64,000 nucleotides of DNA from Natronosalvus halobius (GCF_024138145.1 NZ_CP099997.1:2480001-2544000), one strand, 5' to 3'; shown: positions 16,118 to 27,189, counted from the first letter of the stretch. Numbers and translations are program-made. The notes: generated by a model not told the origin, from the sequence alone.

Positions 16118-17275
16118 ATGTCGAATCCGTTCGGAATCGTCCCCGGCGAGGCCATCCTGGAGGGACGAGCCACCGACGCCTACTTCGAGCGTACCCGGGC
16201 GACCCTCGAACACGCGGGTCGCAACCCCCGCATCGTCGCGGAAGTGACGGCCGACCAGTTTCCAACAGGGGAGTTCGAGGTCTTCACGGGCGTCCAGGAC
16301 GTCGCGACGCTCTTTTCGGGCCGCGCAGTCGACGTCGACGCCCTCCCCGAGGGCACGTTGTTCGACGGCGGGCCGGTCATGCGCATCGAGGGGCCCTACC
16401 TCGAGTTCGCCGAACTCGAGACCTCCCTCCTGGGCTTTCTCTCTCAGCCAAGCGGTTTCGCGACGGCGGCGCTCGAGGCCCGTCTGGCCGCGCCCGACTC
16501 CCAAGTACTCTCCTTCGGCGCGCGCCACGTCCACCCCGCCATCGCCGCTACGGTCGAACGATCGGCCCTGCTCGCCGGACTCGACGGCTTCTCCCACGTC
16601 GCCGCGGGCGACGTCCTCGGGCGTGAGGCCGGCGGGACGATGCCCCACGCGCTGATGCTCATCTTCGGCGAAGGCGAGCAGGACGCGGCCTGGATGGCCT
16701 TCGACGAGGCCGTCCCCGAGGACGTGCCTCGAGTCGCGCTGGTCGACACCTTCTGGGACGAGAGTAGCGAAACCCTGCTCGCCGCCGAGACCCTCGGCGA
16801 CCGTCTCGACGGGATTCGCCTGGATACGACGGGGTCACGACGCGGCGACTTCCGCCACATCACCCGCGAGGTCCGCTGGGAACTCGACGCTCGCGGCCGT
16901 GAGGACGTCGACATCTTCTGCAGCGGCGGGCTGACCCCCGAGACGATTCGGGAGCTTCGGGACGTCGCCGACGGCTTCGGCATCGGGAGCTACGTGACGG
17001 GCGCCGACAGCGTCGACTTTGCACTCGACATCGTCGAAATCGAGGGCGAGATGACCTCGAAACGCGGGAAGCTCTCGGGCGATAAGCAGGTCTACCGCAC
17101 CGCCGAGGGGGGTCACGAGGTCCGGCTGGCCGACCAGCCCGCTCCCGAGGACGGCGACGCGCTGCTCGAGCCGCTGGTTCGCGACGGCGAGGTCGTCCGC
17201 GAGGCGGACCTCGAGGCGGCGACCGAGCGGTGTCTCGCCGATGCGGCAGCCGTCGGGTTCGGGAGCGACGACTGA
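16118..17275 (+). CDS. Nicotinate phosphoribosyltransferase
   Basis: The enzyme joins nicotinic acid to PRPP to give nicotinate mononucleotide, the entry step of the Preiss-Handler NAD pathway. The 385-residue length fits the archaeal/short NAPRTase subgroup. Recognisable parts are FTGVQDVATL in the N-terminal domain, GTMPHALML, the phosphate-binding stretch RLDTTGSRRGDFRHI and the C-terminal GGLTPETIREL barrel strand. ATG 16118 lies about 28 bases after a TATA-like GCTTTAAC (16087-16094), so the mRNA is probably leaderless. A nicotinamidase-like gene lies 1.2 kb downstream, so both steps from nicotinamide to NaMN are encoded close together. Confidence 0.93.
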   Translation: MSNPFGIVPGEAILEGRATDAYFERTRATLEHAGRNPRIVAEVTADQFPTGEFEVFTGVQDVATLFSGRAVDVDALPEGTLFDGGPVMRIEGPYLEFAELETSLLGFLSQPSGFATAALEARLAAPDSQVLSFGARHVHPAIAATVERSALLAGLDGFSHVAAGDVLGREAGGTMPHALMLIFGEGEQDAAWMAFDEAVPEDVPRVALVDTFWDESSETLLAAETLGDRLDGIRLDTTGSRRGDFRHITREVRWELDARGREDVDIFCSGGLTPETIRELRDVADGFGIGSYVTGADSVDFALDIVEIEGEMTSKRGKLSGDKQVYRTAEGGHEVRLADQPAPEDGDALLEPLVRDGEVVREADLEAATERCLADAAAVGFGSDD

Positions 17276-17350
17276 GAGCCGTCCACTTGCCAGTCTCGAA
17301 CTTGATCGCGTCTATCGTTCGTCTATACTACCGGCCGCCTCGAGGCCCAC

Positions 17351-18370
17351 TCACTCGTCGACCTGGACATCCACCCGAGGGACGAAGGGTCCGAAATCTG
17401 CAGTTTTGCTGGCGATCGTCGCAATTCTGAAGGTGTACACTAACAGGACGACGAACGGCAGGAACGCGAGCGTGACCGCGACGCTCACGACGACGACGAG
17501 CGCGAGCGTGCTCTCGAGGCCCGCGATGATCGACGGGTACGTCATCATGAACAGGCCGCCGCCGAGCAGTGTCGGGAACCCCACGTACAACAGGAGTTTC
17601 GAAAGGTGAGCGAGTTCGTGTTGCATGTACAGCGTCTTGAACGACTGGCGGGCGACGGCGAGGTAGCCGAGCAGTTCGATCAGCGAGTCGAGTCCCTCGA
17701 TGGCCTCCATCGAAAGTTCGTCGGCGTACCGGGCTCGAATCGTCCGGGCGGCGTGGAGGTGCGCCCCGTTAAAGTGACCCAGGACCGCTGAGAGCGCATC
17801 GAACGTCCCGAACTCCGCAGTCTCGAGCGTCTTCGAGACGGTCTCGCCCTCCTCCGTGACGGCTCCGGCGAACGTCTCGAGGCTCGCGGCGACGGCTCCG
17901 TCGGCGTCCGTCGCGTCCGACTCGAGGTCGCCCACCTCCGCCACGACGGCGTCGACGATGAGCCGGAGGAACTCGGCAGGCGCGGCCGGACTGACCGGCG
18001 TCTCGGTCGCGTCTTCGACCGTTCGTCGGAAGTCGGTCATCGCCTCGTAGCGCTGTTGCAGGTCGCCGGTCCACCCCAGTTCCTGGGAGAGGACGAGCTG
18101 GTTGATCGCGAGGACGATGGTAATGAACGGGAGGGTGCCACCGACGATCGCGCCGACGAGCGTCGTCGCCGTAGCAGGATTCGTGACCGGAATCCAGCCG
18201 GCAGCACCGATCGCCAGACAGACGGTGAACACCAGTCCGGCAAAGAGAGCCGTCAACACGTAGCGATTCCCGTCGAGCAGGACCCAGCGCTGCGCCGGCG
18301 ACTCGCGGAGTCGTTCGTGAACGAGGTCGCTCTGGGTCTTCGTCTCGTCGATCGCTCGCTCGGCGCCCAT
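17351..18370 (-). CDS. Four-helix membrane protein of unknown function
   Basis: The 339-residue product has two hydrophobic helices near the N-terminus (about 37-60 and 70-92), a cytoplasmic, mostly helical middle region of about 150 residues with acidic and Ala-rich stretches, and two more helices near the C-terminus (about 262-285 and 288-315). The overall layout resembles bestrophin-like or other channel-like proteins, but no diagnostic motif is visible. It sits in reverse orientation between the two NAD-salvage genes. Confidence 0.7.
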   Translation of the reverse strand: MGAERAIDETKTQSDLVHERLRESPAQRWVLLDGNRYVLTALFAGLVFTVCLAIGAAGWIPVTNPATATTLVGAIVGGTLPFITIVLAINQLVLSQELGWTGDLQQRYEAMTDFRRTVEDATETPVSPAAPAEFLRLIVDAVVAEVGDLESDATDADGAVAASLETFAGAVTEEGETVSKTLETAEFGTFDALSAVLGHFNGAHLHAARTIRARYADELSMEAIEGLDSLIELLGYLAVARQSFKTLYMQHELAHLSKLLLYVGFPTLLGGGLFMMTYPSIIAGLESTLALVVVVSVAVTLAFLPFVVLLVYTFRIATIASKTADFGPFVPRVDVQVDE

Positions 18371-18504
18371 GGATCGGTATCAACGACCGTCGAAAAAAGC
18401 GTGTGTCTTCGTTGCAGTCGATGGGGCCGAGTTTCGAGTTCGATTTACGCCTGGACTGACCCGCCGTGCGTGGATTTATGGCTCGACAGTGGATATTTTC
18501 GACT

Positions 18505-19086
18505 ATGCACCTCGAGCCAGACGCCACCGCAGTGGTCGTCGTCGACATGCAAAACGGCTTCTGTCACCCCGACGGGGCGCTGTACGCGTCGGGCAGCGAA
18601 TCCGTGATCGACCCAATCGCGACCCTGGTCGAGCGAGCGCGAGAGGCAGGGAGTCGAATCGTCTACAGCCGTGACGTCCATCCCCCCGAACAGTTCGAGG
18701 ACGCCCATTACTACGACGAGTTCGACCGGTGGGGCGAACACGTCCTGGAGGGGTCGTGGGAGACCGAACTGGTCGAGGAACTCGACGTTCGTGAGGAGGA
18801 CCTGATCGTCGAGAAGCACACCTACGACGCCTTCCACGAGACCCAGCTCGACGGCTGGCTCTCTGCGCGCGAAATCTCGGATCTGGTCATCTGTGGCACC
18901 CTCGCGAACGTTTGCGTCCTCCACACCGGCGGGAGCGCGGGACTCCGGGATTACCGCCCGCTCATGGTTGCGGACTGCATCGGGGCGCTCGAGGACGACC
19001 ACCACGAGTACGCCCTGGAGCACGCGGACTGGCTGTTCGGTGAGGTCGTCGAGAGCGACGACTTGTCGTTCGACGGTTCAGCATAG
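18505..19086 (+). CDS. Nicotinamidase-like isochorismatase-family cysteine hydrolase
   Basis: The 193-residue product belongs to the isochorismatase superfamily, with the catalytic triad Asp14 (VVVDMQNGF), Lys104 (VEKHTYDAF) and Cys137 (GTLANVCVLH). Metal-ligand positions typical of nicotinamidase are present: Asp57 and His59 (SRDVHPP) and His79 (RWGEHVLEGS, the counterpart of WPxHCVQGT). It therefore probably converts nicotinamide to nicotinic acid, feeding the phosphoribosyltransferase at 16118. ATG 18505 was preferred to the in-frame ATG at 18466 because a TATA box (GATTTATGG, 18473-18481) lies about 28 bases before it. A related hydrolase activity cannot be excluded. Confidence 0.88.
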   Translation: MHLEPDATAVVVVDMQNGFCHPDGALYASGSESVIDPIATLVERAREAGSRIVYSRDVHPPEQFEDAHYYDEFDRWGEHVLEGSWETELVEELDVREEDLIVEKHTYDAFHETQLDGWLSAREISDLVICGTLANVCVLHTGGSAGLRDYRPLMVADCIGALEDDHHEYALEHADWLFGEVVESDDLSFDGSA

Positions 19087-19245
19087 GGTCCTGGAGAACC
19101 AATCTCTCGGGGAAGCGACGCTCGAGCGGAACTCAATGCTATAATATCGATAGTGTTGCTCGAGCGCCGCGGCGACCGAGCGATCGGTCGGCAACGATTT
19201 CCACCAGACGACAGTTAAATACGGTCGGACCGGTACTCCTCGAGC

Positions 19246-20772
<1,527 letters not shown>

Positions 20773-20818
20773 TCGAGAAGTCGATGCGTTCATCTCGCTC
20801 GATCGACCACCACGAGGT

Positions 20819-21340
20819 ATGTCCCCCGCCGCGTCCATTCGCCCGGCGATGATCGCCGACGCTCCGACGCTGGCGCGTCTCTACCGCGACGCCTACGCGA
20901 CCAACGTCGACCTCGGCTTTCCTTCGCGAGCGGCGCGCGCCGACCGCGGGGCCCTCGAGGCCTGGATTCGGGAGAGTCGCGTATTCGTTGCGGTCACCGC
21001 TGGAGAGGACTCAGGCGGCAGGGCTGACGACCGGCCCGCCGCCGGCAAACTCGTCGGCGCCATCCGCTACCGCGACGAAGGGAAGTACGACCCCGACGCC
21101 CCCGAGTTCGGCCGCCTCGCGGTCCCCCCGCGCGCTCGAGGCCAGGGAATCGGCAATGAGTTGATCGAGCACGTCGAGACGCTCGCCCGGCGGGAAGACC
21201 ACGACCGGATGCGATTGCGGACGTTCGCCGACCACCCGTTTCTCCCCGAGGTTTACCGTCGGCGCGGCTACCACGACGTGCGGGTTCGGGAACTCGAGGG
21301 GGCGCCGTTCGACGTGTTGCACATGCAAAAGGAGCTGTAG
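20819..21340 (+). CDS. GNAT-family N-acetyltransferase
   Basis: The 173-residue product has the GNAT fold: beta strand and acetyl-CoA motif A (FGRLAVPPRARGQGIGNELI, with R/Q-x-x-G-x-G/A as RGQGIG), then LRTFADHPFLPEVYRRRGY as motif B. The substrate is not predictable. It follows gpmI by 46 bases on the same strand and may be co-transcribed. It is convergent with pepF. Confidence 0.88.
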   Translation: MSPAASIRPAMIADAPTLARLYRDAYATNVDLGFPSRAARADRGALEAWIRESRVFVAVTAGEDSGGRADDRPAAGKLVGAIRYRDEGKYDPDAPEFGRLAVPPRARGQGIGNELIEHVETLARREDHDRMRLRTFADHPFLPEVYRRRGYHDVRVRELEGAPFDVLHMQKEL

Positions 21341-21446
21341 CCCGACCCACACGTTCGGCCTCCGAACTGGCCCCCGTCGCTGGCGAGGGGATCGTATTCG
21401 GACAAGTCGAATCGATCGGCAAACCAGAATCGCTACCCCGACGCCT

Positions 21447-23240
21447 TCACTCGAGCAGGGCGTCCAGTTCCTCGAGTCGGTCGCGGTAGGTCGACAGCGC
21501 CCGGTCGATCGGTTCCGACGAGCGCATGTCGACGCCGGCGATCTCGAGCAATTCGAGGGGGTACTCCCGGGAACCCCGGCGGAGGAATTCGAGGTAGTCC
21601 TCGGCCGCATCGGCACCGTTCTCGACGATGTCGTCGGCGATGGCGAGCGCCGCGGAGATTCCCGTCGAGTACTGGTAGACGTAGAACGCGCGGTAGAAGT
21701 GCGGGATGCGCATCCACTCACGGGGAATCTGGTCGTCGATTTCGGCGGGTTCGTAGTACTGGGCCTTGAGGTCACCGTACAGTTCGTCGAGGCGGTCGGC
21801 CGTCAGCGGCTCGCCTCCCTCCTCGAGCGCGTGTGCCTCGTGTTCGAACTCGGCGAAGAGCGTCTGGCGGTACAGCGTCGAACGCACCCGCTCTAAGAAC
21901 TCGTTGAGGATGGCCTTGCGGAACTCGGGGTCCTCGACGGTCTCGAGCAGGTGGTGGGTCAGCAGGGCCTCGTTGACCGTGCTCGCGACCTCGGCGGTGA
22001 AAATCTCGTAGCCCGAGTAGATGTACGGCTGTTCTTGCTTCGTCAGTTCCGAGTGCATCGAGTGGCCGAGTTCGTGAGCCAGCGTGTACATCGAGGCGAC
22101 GTCGTCCTGGTAGTTCATCAGGATGAACGGCTGGGTGTCGTAGGTACCCCCGGAGTAGGCGCCCGTGCGCTTGCCCTCGTTCTCGTAGACGTCGACCCAC
22201 CGTGACTCCAGGCCCTCCGCGACGCGGGACTGGTACTCCTCGCCCAGGGGGGCAACGGCGTCGACGACGTACTGGGCGGCGTCGTCGTACTCGACGTCCG
22301 GCCCTTCTTCGCCGGTCAGTGGCATGTAGACGTCCCACATTCGGAGTTCGTCGACGCCGAGCGCCTCGCGCTTGAGGTCGGCGTGACGGTGGAGGTGCTC
22401 GAGGTTGTCGTGGACGCTGTCGACGAGCGTGTCGTACACCTCGACGGGGACGTTGGGGCCGTCGAGGGCCGCCTCGCGGGCGGTCTCGTAGTTTCGTGCC
22501 CGGGCGAGTTTGACGTCGGCTTTGACGCTGTTCTTGTAGGAGGCGGCGACCGTGTTTCGGACCGATTCCCACTCGTCGAAGTAGGCCTCGTAGACCCGCT
22601 GTCGGAAGTCGCGGTCGGGTCGCTTGAGCAGGTTGACGAAGTTACTCTGGGTGATCTCGACGGATTCACCGTCGGGATCCTCGACCGTCGGAAAGCCCAT
22701 GTCGGCGTTCGAGAGCATGCTGTAGACCTCGCCGGGTGCACCGGTGACCTCGCTCAGGTCCGCCAGCAGCGCCTCCACCTCGGCCGAGCGCGTGTGGGGT
22801 TTCATCCGCAACACGTCGTCGACGTAGTGGGCGTAGGTCACGAGGTCGGGTTCGTCCTCGACCACGGCTTCGAAGTCCTCCCGGGACAGTTCCTGCAGTT
22901 CCGGCTCGATGAACGAGGCCGCAGACTGGGCATCGGCGGCCAGCGACTGTGCCCGTGCGCTCAGGGCCTGGTACTCCTGGTTCGTCGTGTCCTCATCGCT
23001 TCGCATCCGGGCGTAGGCGGCGATCGTCGAGATCTGGCGCATGAGCCGGTCGCGCAGTTCGAGAATCTCGAGTAACGTCTCGGCGTCCTCGGTCGTCTGG
23101 CCCTCGTAGGCTGCCAGGTCCTCGACCTGGTCCGTCGCCGCCTCGTAGGCGTCCTCCCAGTCGTCGTCGGTGGCGTAGATGCTCTCGAGATCCCAGGTGT
23201 ACTCCTCCTCGATCTCCGAGCGCGTGGGAACGGAACTCAT
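21447..23240 (-). CDS. pepF: Oligoendopeptidase F (M3 family)
   Basis: PepF is a cytoplasmic zinc metallopeptidase that cuts short peptides of about 7-17 residues. The 597-residue length is typical for the family. The catalytic motif is seen in YTLAHELGHSMHS (HExxH), with the third ligand Glu about 25 residues on (IFTAEVASTVNEAL). The N-terminal helical M3 prodomain-like region is complete. ATG 23240 follows no closer alternative. It stands alone in a convergent pair with the GNAT gene. Confidence 0.95.
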   Translation of the reverse strand: MSSVPTRSEIEEEYTWDLESIYATDDDWEDAYEAATDQVEDLAAYEGQTTEDAETLLEILELRDRLMRQISTIAAYARMRSDEDTTNQEYQALSARAQSLAADAQSAASFIEPELQELSREDFEAVVEDEPDLVTYAHYVDDVLRMKPHTRSAEVEALLADLSEVTGAPGEVYSMLSNADMGFPTVEDPDGESVEITQSNFVNLLKRPDRDFRQRVYEAYFDEWESVRNTVAASYKNSVKADVKLARARNYETAREAALDGPNVPVEVYDTLVDSVHDNLEHLHRHADLKREALGVDELRMWDVYMPLTGEEGPDVEYDDAAQYVVDAVAPLGEEYQSRVAEGLESRWVDVYENEGKRTGAYSGGTYDTQPFILMNYQDDVASMYTLAHELGHSMHSELTKQEQPYIYSGYEIFTAEVASTVNEALLTHHLLETVEDPEFRKAILNEFLERVRSTLYRQTLFAEFEHEAHALEEGGEPLTADRLDELYGDLKAQYYEPAEIDDQIPREWMRIPHFYRAFYVYQYSTGISAALAIADDIVENGADAAEDYLEFLRRGSREYPLELLEIAGVDMRSSEPIDRALSTYRDRLEELDALLE

Positions 23241-23307
23241 GGGACGAAGTTTCGGAACGAAGGTGGTAAAGGGTATCGAAGCGCCCCCGAATACCCGCCG
23301 TCAGTCG

Positions 23308-23640
23308 TTAATCGCTATCGCTGTCGCCCGCCGGCTCGCTCGAGGGCCGCGACGCGAGCGCCCCGAGAACGACCAGCACCGCGGCCGGGAGCGCCGCGAG
23401 CTGGATCACGTCGTCCCAGATCGAGAAGATCACCAGGCCGAGTGCTCCCAGGTACGCCGGCCTGGTCCGTCCGGTACGGACGCCGTACCCGCCGACCCAC
23501 CCCGAGAGCACCAGCGCCGCGAGGAGGGCGAACCGGCCGTGCGTGTAACCGAACTCGAGGAGCAACGCAGGCACGAGCAGGGTCACCCCGGCAATCGCGA
23601 CGAACGCGCTCCATCGAAGCAGGTCGCGCCAGAGCACCAT
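23308..23640 (-). CDS. Small membrane protein of unknown function
   Basis: The 110-residue product has three or four hydrophobic helices (about 11-30, 36-52, 63-80 and 82-96) and an acidic, Ser-rich tail. The ATG at 23638-23640 (MVLWRDLLRWSAFV) was chosen because further upstream the frame becomes Arg-rich. It is divergent from the RecJ-like gene and lies just upstream of pepF on the same strand. No family was recognised. Confidence 0.68.
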   Translation of the reverse strand: MVLWRDLLRWSAFVAIAGVTLLVPALLLEFGYTHGRFALLAALVLSGWVGGYGVRTGRTRPAYLGALGLVIFSIWDDVIQLAALPAAVLVVLGALASRPSSEPAGDSDSD

Positions 23641-23783
23641 CGTTCGCGACCAGGGACGGACGGGTGATAACCGTTGAGACTCTCGCGCCAGGAGGCGCGG
23701 GACGGCCCGACACCGAACGGATCTCCAGGAGCGGGGCACCCGCAGGTTTATCCCGGAAGCCGACCCAACCACCAATCGATACG

Positions 23784-25280
23784 ATGGCAGGCCCGATCCC
23801 CGCCCTCGAGGAACGCGCCACCGCCTGCGCCGAGCACCTGCTCGAGTGCGACCGCGTGCTCCTCGCCTCCCACATCGACGCCGACGGACTGACGAGCGCC
23901 GCAGTCGCCGCGAGCGCCCTCGAACGAGCGGAGCTGCCCTTCGAGACCGTCTTCGAGAAGCAACTCGACGCCGAGGCGATCGAGGCAATCGCCGACACCG
24001 ACTACGACACCGTGCTGTTCACCGACTTCGGGAGCGGCCAACTCGACGTGATCGCCGACCACGAGGACGCCGGCGACTTCACGCCCGTCATCGCCGACCA
24101 CCACCAGCCCGCGGAGGCCGACACCACCTACCACCTCAACCCCCTCCTGTTCGGCATCAATGGTGCCTCCGAACTCTCGGGTGCCGGGGCGAGTTACGTC
24201 CTCGCGCGGGCGCTCGCGGAAGCAGGCGAGGGATCCGGAACGGCTGGGGCGGCCGAAACGGCGGGAGAGCCGACGGCAACGGACGGCGGCAGCGCCACCG
24301 CTCGAGCCGACAACCGCGACCTCGCCGCGCTGGCTGTCGTCGGCGCCGTCGGCGACATGCAGGCCTCCGGCGGCGAACTCCACGGTGCCAACGCGAAGAT
24401 CGTCGCCGAGGGCGTCGAGGCCGGCGTCCTCGAGACCGCGACCGACCTCGCCCTCTACGGGAAACAGACCCGCCCCCTTCCGAAACTGCTCGAGTACGCG
24501 AGCGACGTCAACATTCCGGGAATCTCGAACGACGGCAACGGCGCGCTCCGCTTCCTGGACGGCCTCGACCTCGAGTTGAAACGTGACGGCGAGTGGCGCT
24601 GCTGGGCAAATCTCACGAGTGAGGAGAAACAGACCGTCGCGAGCGCGCTCGTCAAGAAGGCCGTCACGAGCGGCGTCCCGGCGCACAAGATCGACGACCT
24701 CGTGGGCACGAGCTACGTCCTCGCGGCCGAGCCCGTCGGCACCGAACTCCGTGACGCCAGCGAATTCTCGACCCTGCTCAACGCGACGGCCCGCTACGAG
24801 CGCGCCGACGTGGGTCTCGGGGTCTGTCTCGGTGATCGAGACGAGGCCCTCGAGCGCGCTCGCCAACTGCTCAGGGAACACCGCCGCAATCTCTCGAACG
24901 GTATCGATCTCGTGACCAGGGAGGGCGTCACGAAGGAAGCCCACGTCCAGTGGTTCGACGCGGGCGACCGCATCCGCGAGACCATCGTCGGCATCGTCGC
25001 CGGGATGGCCGTTGGCAACGCCGGCATCAGCCGGTCCATGCCCATCCTCGCGTTCGCGAACAAGAACGACGAGGAGGTCAAAGTATCCGCCCGCGGGACC
25101 CACAGCCTCGTCAGAAAAGGGCTCGACCTCTCGGTCGTGATGGGCGAGGCGTCACGGTCAGTCGGCGGGGACGGCGGTGGACACGACGTCGCTGCCGGGG
25201 CGACGGTACCCGCAGGGAAGCAAGCGGAGTTCGTCGAGCGCGCCGACGAAATCGTCGGTGAGCAACTCGGCGATAGCTGA
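23784..25280 (+). CDS. RecJ-like single-stranded DNA exonuclease (DHH superfamily)
   Basis: The 498-residue protein shows DHH-family motifs: SHIDADGLTS (motif I), VLFTDFGSGQ (II) and VIADHHQPAE (III, the DHH signature) in the N-terminal domain, then a C-terminal DHHA1-like domain with SRSVGGDGGGHDVAAGA (GGGH motif). Archaeal RecJ homologues include GAN (bound to GINS at the replication fork) and RecJ-like repair nucleases; this could be either. A poorly conserved Gly/Ala/Thr-rich insertion sits at about residues 150-175. ATG 23784 is preferred over further-upstream starts because a TATA-like GTTTATCC (23745-23752) is about 35 bases ahead. Confidence 0.9.
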   Translation: MAGPIPALEERATACAEHLLECDRVLLASHIDADGLTSAAVAASALERAELPFETVFEKQLDAEAIEAIADTDYDTVLFTDFGSGQLDVIADHEDAGDFTPVIADHHQPAEADTTYHLNPLLFGINGASELSGAGASYVLARALAEAGEGSGTAGAAETAGEPTATDGGSATARADNRDLAALAVVGAVGDMQASGGELHGANAKIVAEGVEAGVLETATDLALYGKQTRPLPKLLEYASDVNIPGISNDGNGALRFLDGLDLELKRDGEWRCWANLTSEEKQTVASALVKKAVTSGVPAHKIDDLVGTSYVLAAEPVGTELRDASEFSTLLNATARYERADVGLGVCLGDRDEALERARQLLREHRRNLSNGIDLVTREGVTKEAHVQWFDAGDRIRETIVGIVAGMAVGNAGISRSMPILAFANKNDEEVKVSARGTHSLVRKGLDLSVVMGEASRSVGGDGGGHDVAAGATVPAGKQAEFVERADEIVGEQLGDS

Positions 25281-25313
25281 TGGCTGATAGCTGGTCACTG
25301 ACGGCTGAGAACT
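25271..25313 (+). repeat. Short imperfect CTGA-type repeats overlapping the recJ stop
   Basis: From the recJ stop codon (25278-25280) onward the sequence repeats a loose GCTGATAG/GCTGATGG-like pattern about five times in 43 bases (AGCTGATGGCTGATAGCTGG is the clearest part). It is imperfect and probably arose by slippage. Confidence 0.45.
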
Positions 25314-25335
25314 GACACGAGTTCCACCCCGACAG

Positions 25336-26091
25336 CTACTGTGAGCGATCCATCGACGCCGGCACCGTCGGTATCAGCGGCGTTCGCTTCGTGATCACGT
25401 ACGACGATTTCCGCACCGCGCCCTTCGCGTACTGGACGGTGCTCTTTCGGATCGGCGTCCGTTTCCCCTGGATGCGCGTTCTCCCCTCGAGGATGGCGTC
25501 GACGAGGTGGTCGCCGTCGATGGTCGTCTTGGTGACGTCCTCGTCGGCACTCGTCACGGTCACCTCGGTGTACGCACGGCCGACGTTCGGGAGGTAGTGG
25601 GCGTCGCTGCCGCCGACCTTCGGGTACTCGCGTCGCTGCGCGAACCGGCGTGCTCGACGATTCTGGTAGCCCGTAAAGAGCATCGAGTTGTACACCTCGA
25701 CGGCGTCCACGTCGAGGATGTGGCGCCGTCGAACCCCGTGGCGACTTCGCTGGAACGGATGGGGAACGATGGCGAGGCCGCCGAGTTCGCGAACCCGTTC
25801 GACGGTCGTCTGGAACGGCCGGCCCGGTTCGGGTCGCTCCTCGACACCGATCGCGAGGAGGTGGCCCTGTGCCGTCGACACCTCGACGCCGGGAATTCCG
25901 ACGAGCCCGTAACGTGAGGCGAGTTCGGCTGCCTCGAGGGACGCATCGATTTCGTCGTGGTCGGTGATGACGACACCGTCGAGACCGATGTCTGCCGCGT
26001 GCTCGAGGATGAGCTCGACGGGCTCGTGTCCGTCGTAGGAAGTCTCCGAGTGGACGTGAAAATCGATAGCGAAGGGGATGTGAGCGGACAT
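25336..26091 (-). CDS. PHP-domain metal-dependent phosphoesterase
   Basis: The 251-residue product has the PHP fold used by histidinol phosphatase and polymerase-associated phosphoesterases. Metal-binding motifs are FHVHSETSYDG (motif I), VITDHDEID (II), GVEVST, AIVPHPF (III) and GGSDAHYLPNVG (IV). Proteins of this type hydrolyse phosphate esters such as AMP or 3',5'-nucleotides; the substrate here is unknown. The ATG at 26089-26091 was chosen because it sits just before the first motif and a TATA box (TTATAAAC read on the other strand, 26133-26140) is correctly placed upstream. Confidence 0.87.
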   Translation of the reverse strand: MSAHIPFAIDFHVHSETSYDGHEPVELILEHAADIGLDGVVITDHDEIDASLEAAELASRYGLVGIPGVEVSTAQGHLLAIGVEERPEPGRPFQTTVERVRELGGLAIVPHPFQRSRHGVRRRHILDVDAVEVYNSMLFTGYQNRRARRFAQRREYPKVGGSDAHYLPNVGRAYTEVTVTSADEDVTKTTIDGDHLVDAILEGRTRIQGKRTPIRKSTVQYAKGAVRKSSYVITKRTPLIPTVPASMDRSQ

Positions 26092-26211
26092 ACGAGGAGA
26101 GTAGGTCTCGATGAGAGATAACCGGTTGCGCGTTATAAACTTTCTACTCTCGGGAAGCAAGAACACCGACGACCGACCCTTCGGTGTCCCTCCAGTGAAC
26201 CGACCGTCCAC

Positions 26212-27003
26212 GTCCGTCTAATTCCATATATCATCATGTGATATATGCCTGCTATTGGCGTTCGGAGGCAGATGCTCTGTAAGAGCCCTCGAACAGCCAT
26301 TAATCGGGTTTCATCGGGAACTGGCGACTCGGATCCGAGTTTCATCGGCAAAGCGGAGCCCACTCGGCAACGCGCAGGCGGTCGACAACGACGAGCGACT
26401 CGAGGACGCACCCGACGCCTCCTCGAGATTGGCCAACAGAAGCGAGAAACCGAGCCATGCTAATCCCACGTAACCGAGCGACGACCGACCGAGGGCCAAT
26501 CGACGAGCGAGAAGCCAGGGGCTCCAGAGCAACAGCGACACACCCCCGAGCCCACATAAGAACCTCTCGGAGTGGACTCGAGGGCCACCATCACTAGCGC
26601 GCGAGAAGACGGTGTCCTGGACGGACGACTCCGCTTCAATTCCCCGTCGTGATCGGCCGATAAACTGGTGGACACTCGAACGAACCGCCCCGTTCGGTTC
26701 GACCACTCGTCGGGCCACCATTCGTCGGCGATGGCGAGACGCGTCCTGGAGTGACGATACCGGTGTAAACGTTCCGCAGGAACGTGACGCAGCGGAGTGG
26801 TTGGTTTCGCGTCGTCTTCGATCGAGTCCGAGAAAAGCGCGGGTCCGGACGGAAGGGGAAGTGAGCGACGGATTTAGCGAACGTTCAGGGACGAGCCCGG
26901 ACGGCGGGAGTCAACCACCCATGCAATCGCCGGCGGTTGTATCCGGCTCTCATGCCTCTCTCGGGCAGTCATAAATCGAATGATGATATACAGAACGCCA
27001 GTA
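26212..27003. other. Gene-poor stretch with one possible decayed membrane-protein frame
   Basis: No confident gene was seen in nearly 800 bases. On the minus strand a frame at 26311-26721 contains two hydrophobic segments (LCGLGGVSLLLWSPWLLA and LGYVGLAWLGFSLLLANL) in otherwise Ser/Arg-rich sequence; its middle part could be a small or decayed membrane protein. The right end (26970-27000) is AT-rich. An AT-rich palindrome lies at 26226-26246. Confidence 0.4.
26226..26246. promoter_or_regulatory. AT-rich inverted repeat, possible operator
   Basis: ATATATCA at 26226-26233 is mirrored by TGATATAT at 26239-26246 across a 5-base spacer, a perfect 8-base inverted repeat in a GC-rich genome. It lies about 90 bases upstream of the PHP-gene TATA box. 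The layout is that of a dimeric regulator site, but no regulator is known. Confidence 0.4.
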
Positions 27004-27189
27004 TTAGACAAATAGCGATTCGTCGATCGCTACGAACTCGTCGATCACGAAATCCAGCGCGTCGACGGCGATTCCGGCGAGGAACGGGCGTCGCCGCGTT
27101 GTAGAGACTCTCGAGTCAACTCGGGACGCGGTTCCCGCTGACGCCGTTCGACGATTGTACGAGAGAAGAACGAAGAGGACCGCCAACAT
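27004..27189 (-). CDS. Possible small ORF abutting the upstream gene
   Basis: A 61-residue frame whose ATG (27187-27189) directly follows the TGA of the gene at 27190 (TGAATG). The N-terminus is hydrophobic (MLAVLFVLLSY), then a basic stretch, then an acidic tail ending DEFVAIDESLFV. The close junction suggests co-translation, but composition is only weakly haloarchaeal and no family is recognised. Confidence 0.3.
   Translation of the reverse strand: MLAVLFVLLSYNRRTASAGTASRVDSRVSTTRRRPFLAGIAVDALDFVIDEFVAIDESLFV

Noticed and set aside
26612-26974. 120-codon plus-strand frame in the gene-poor stretch
   Set aside because: The composition is basic with scattered prolines; no family or promoter seen.
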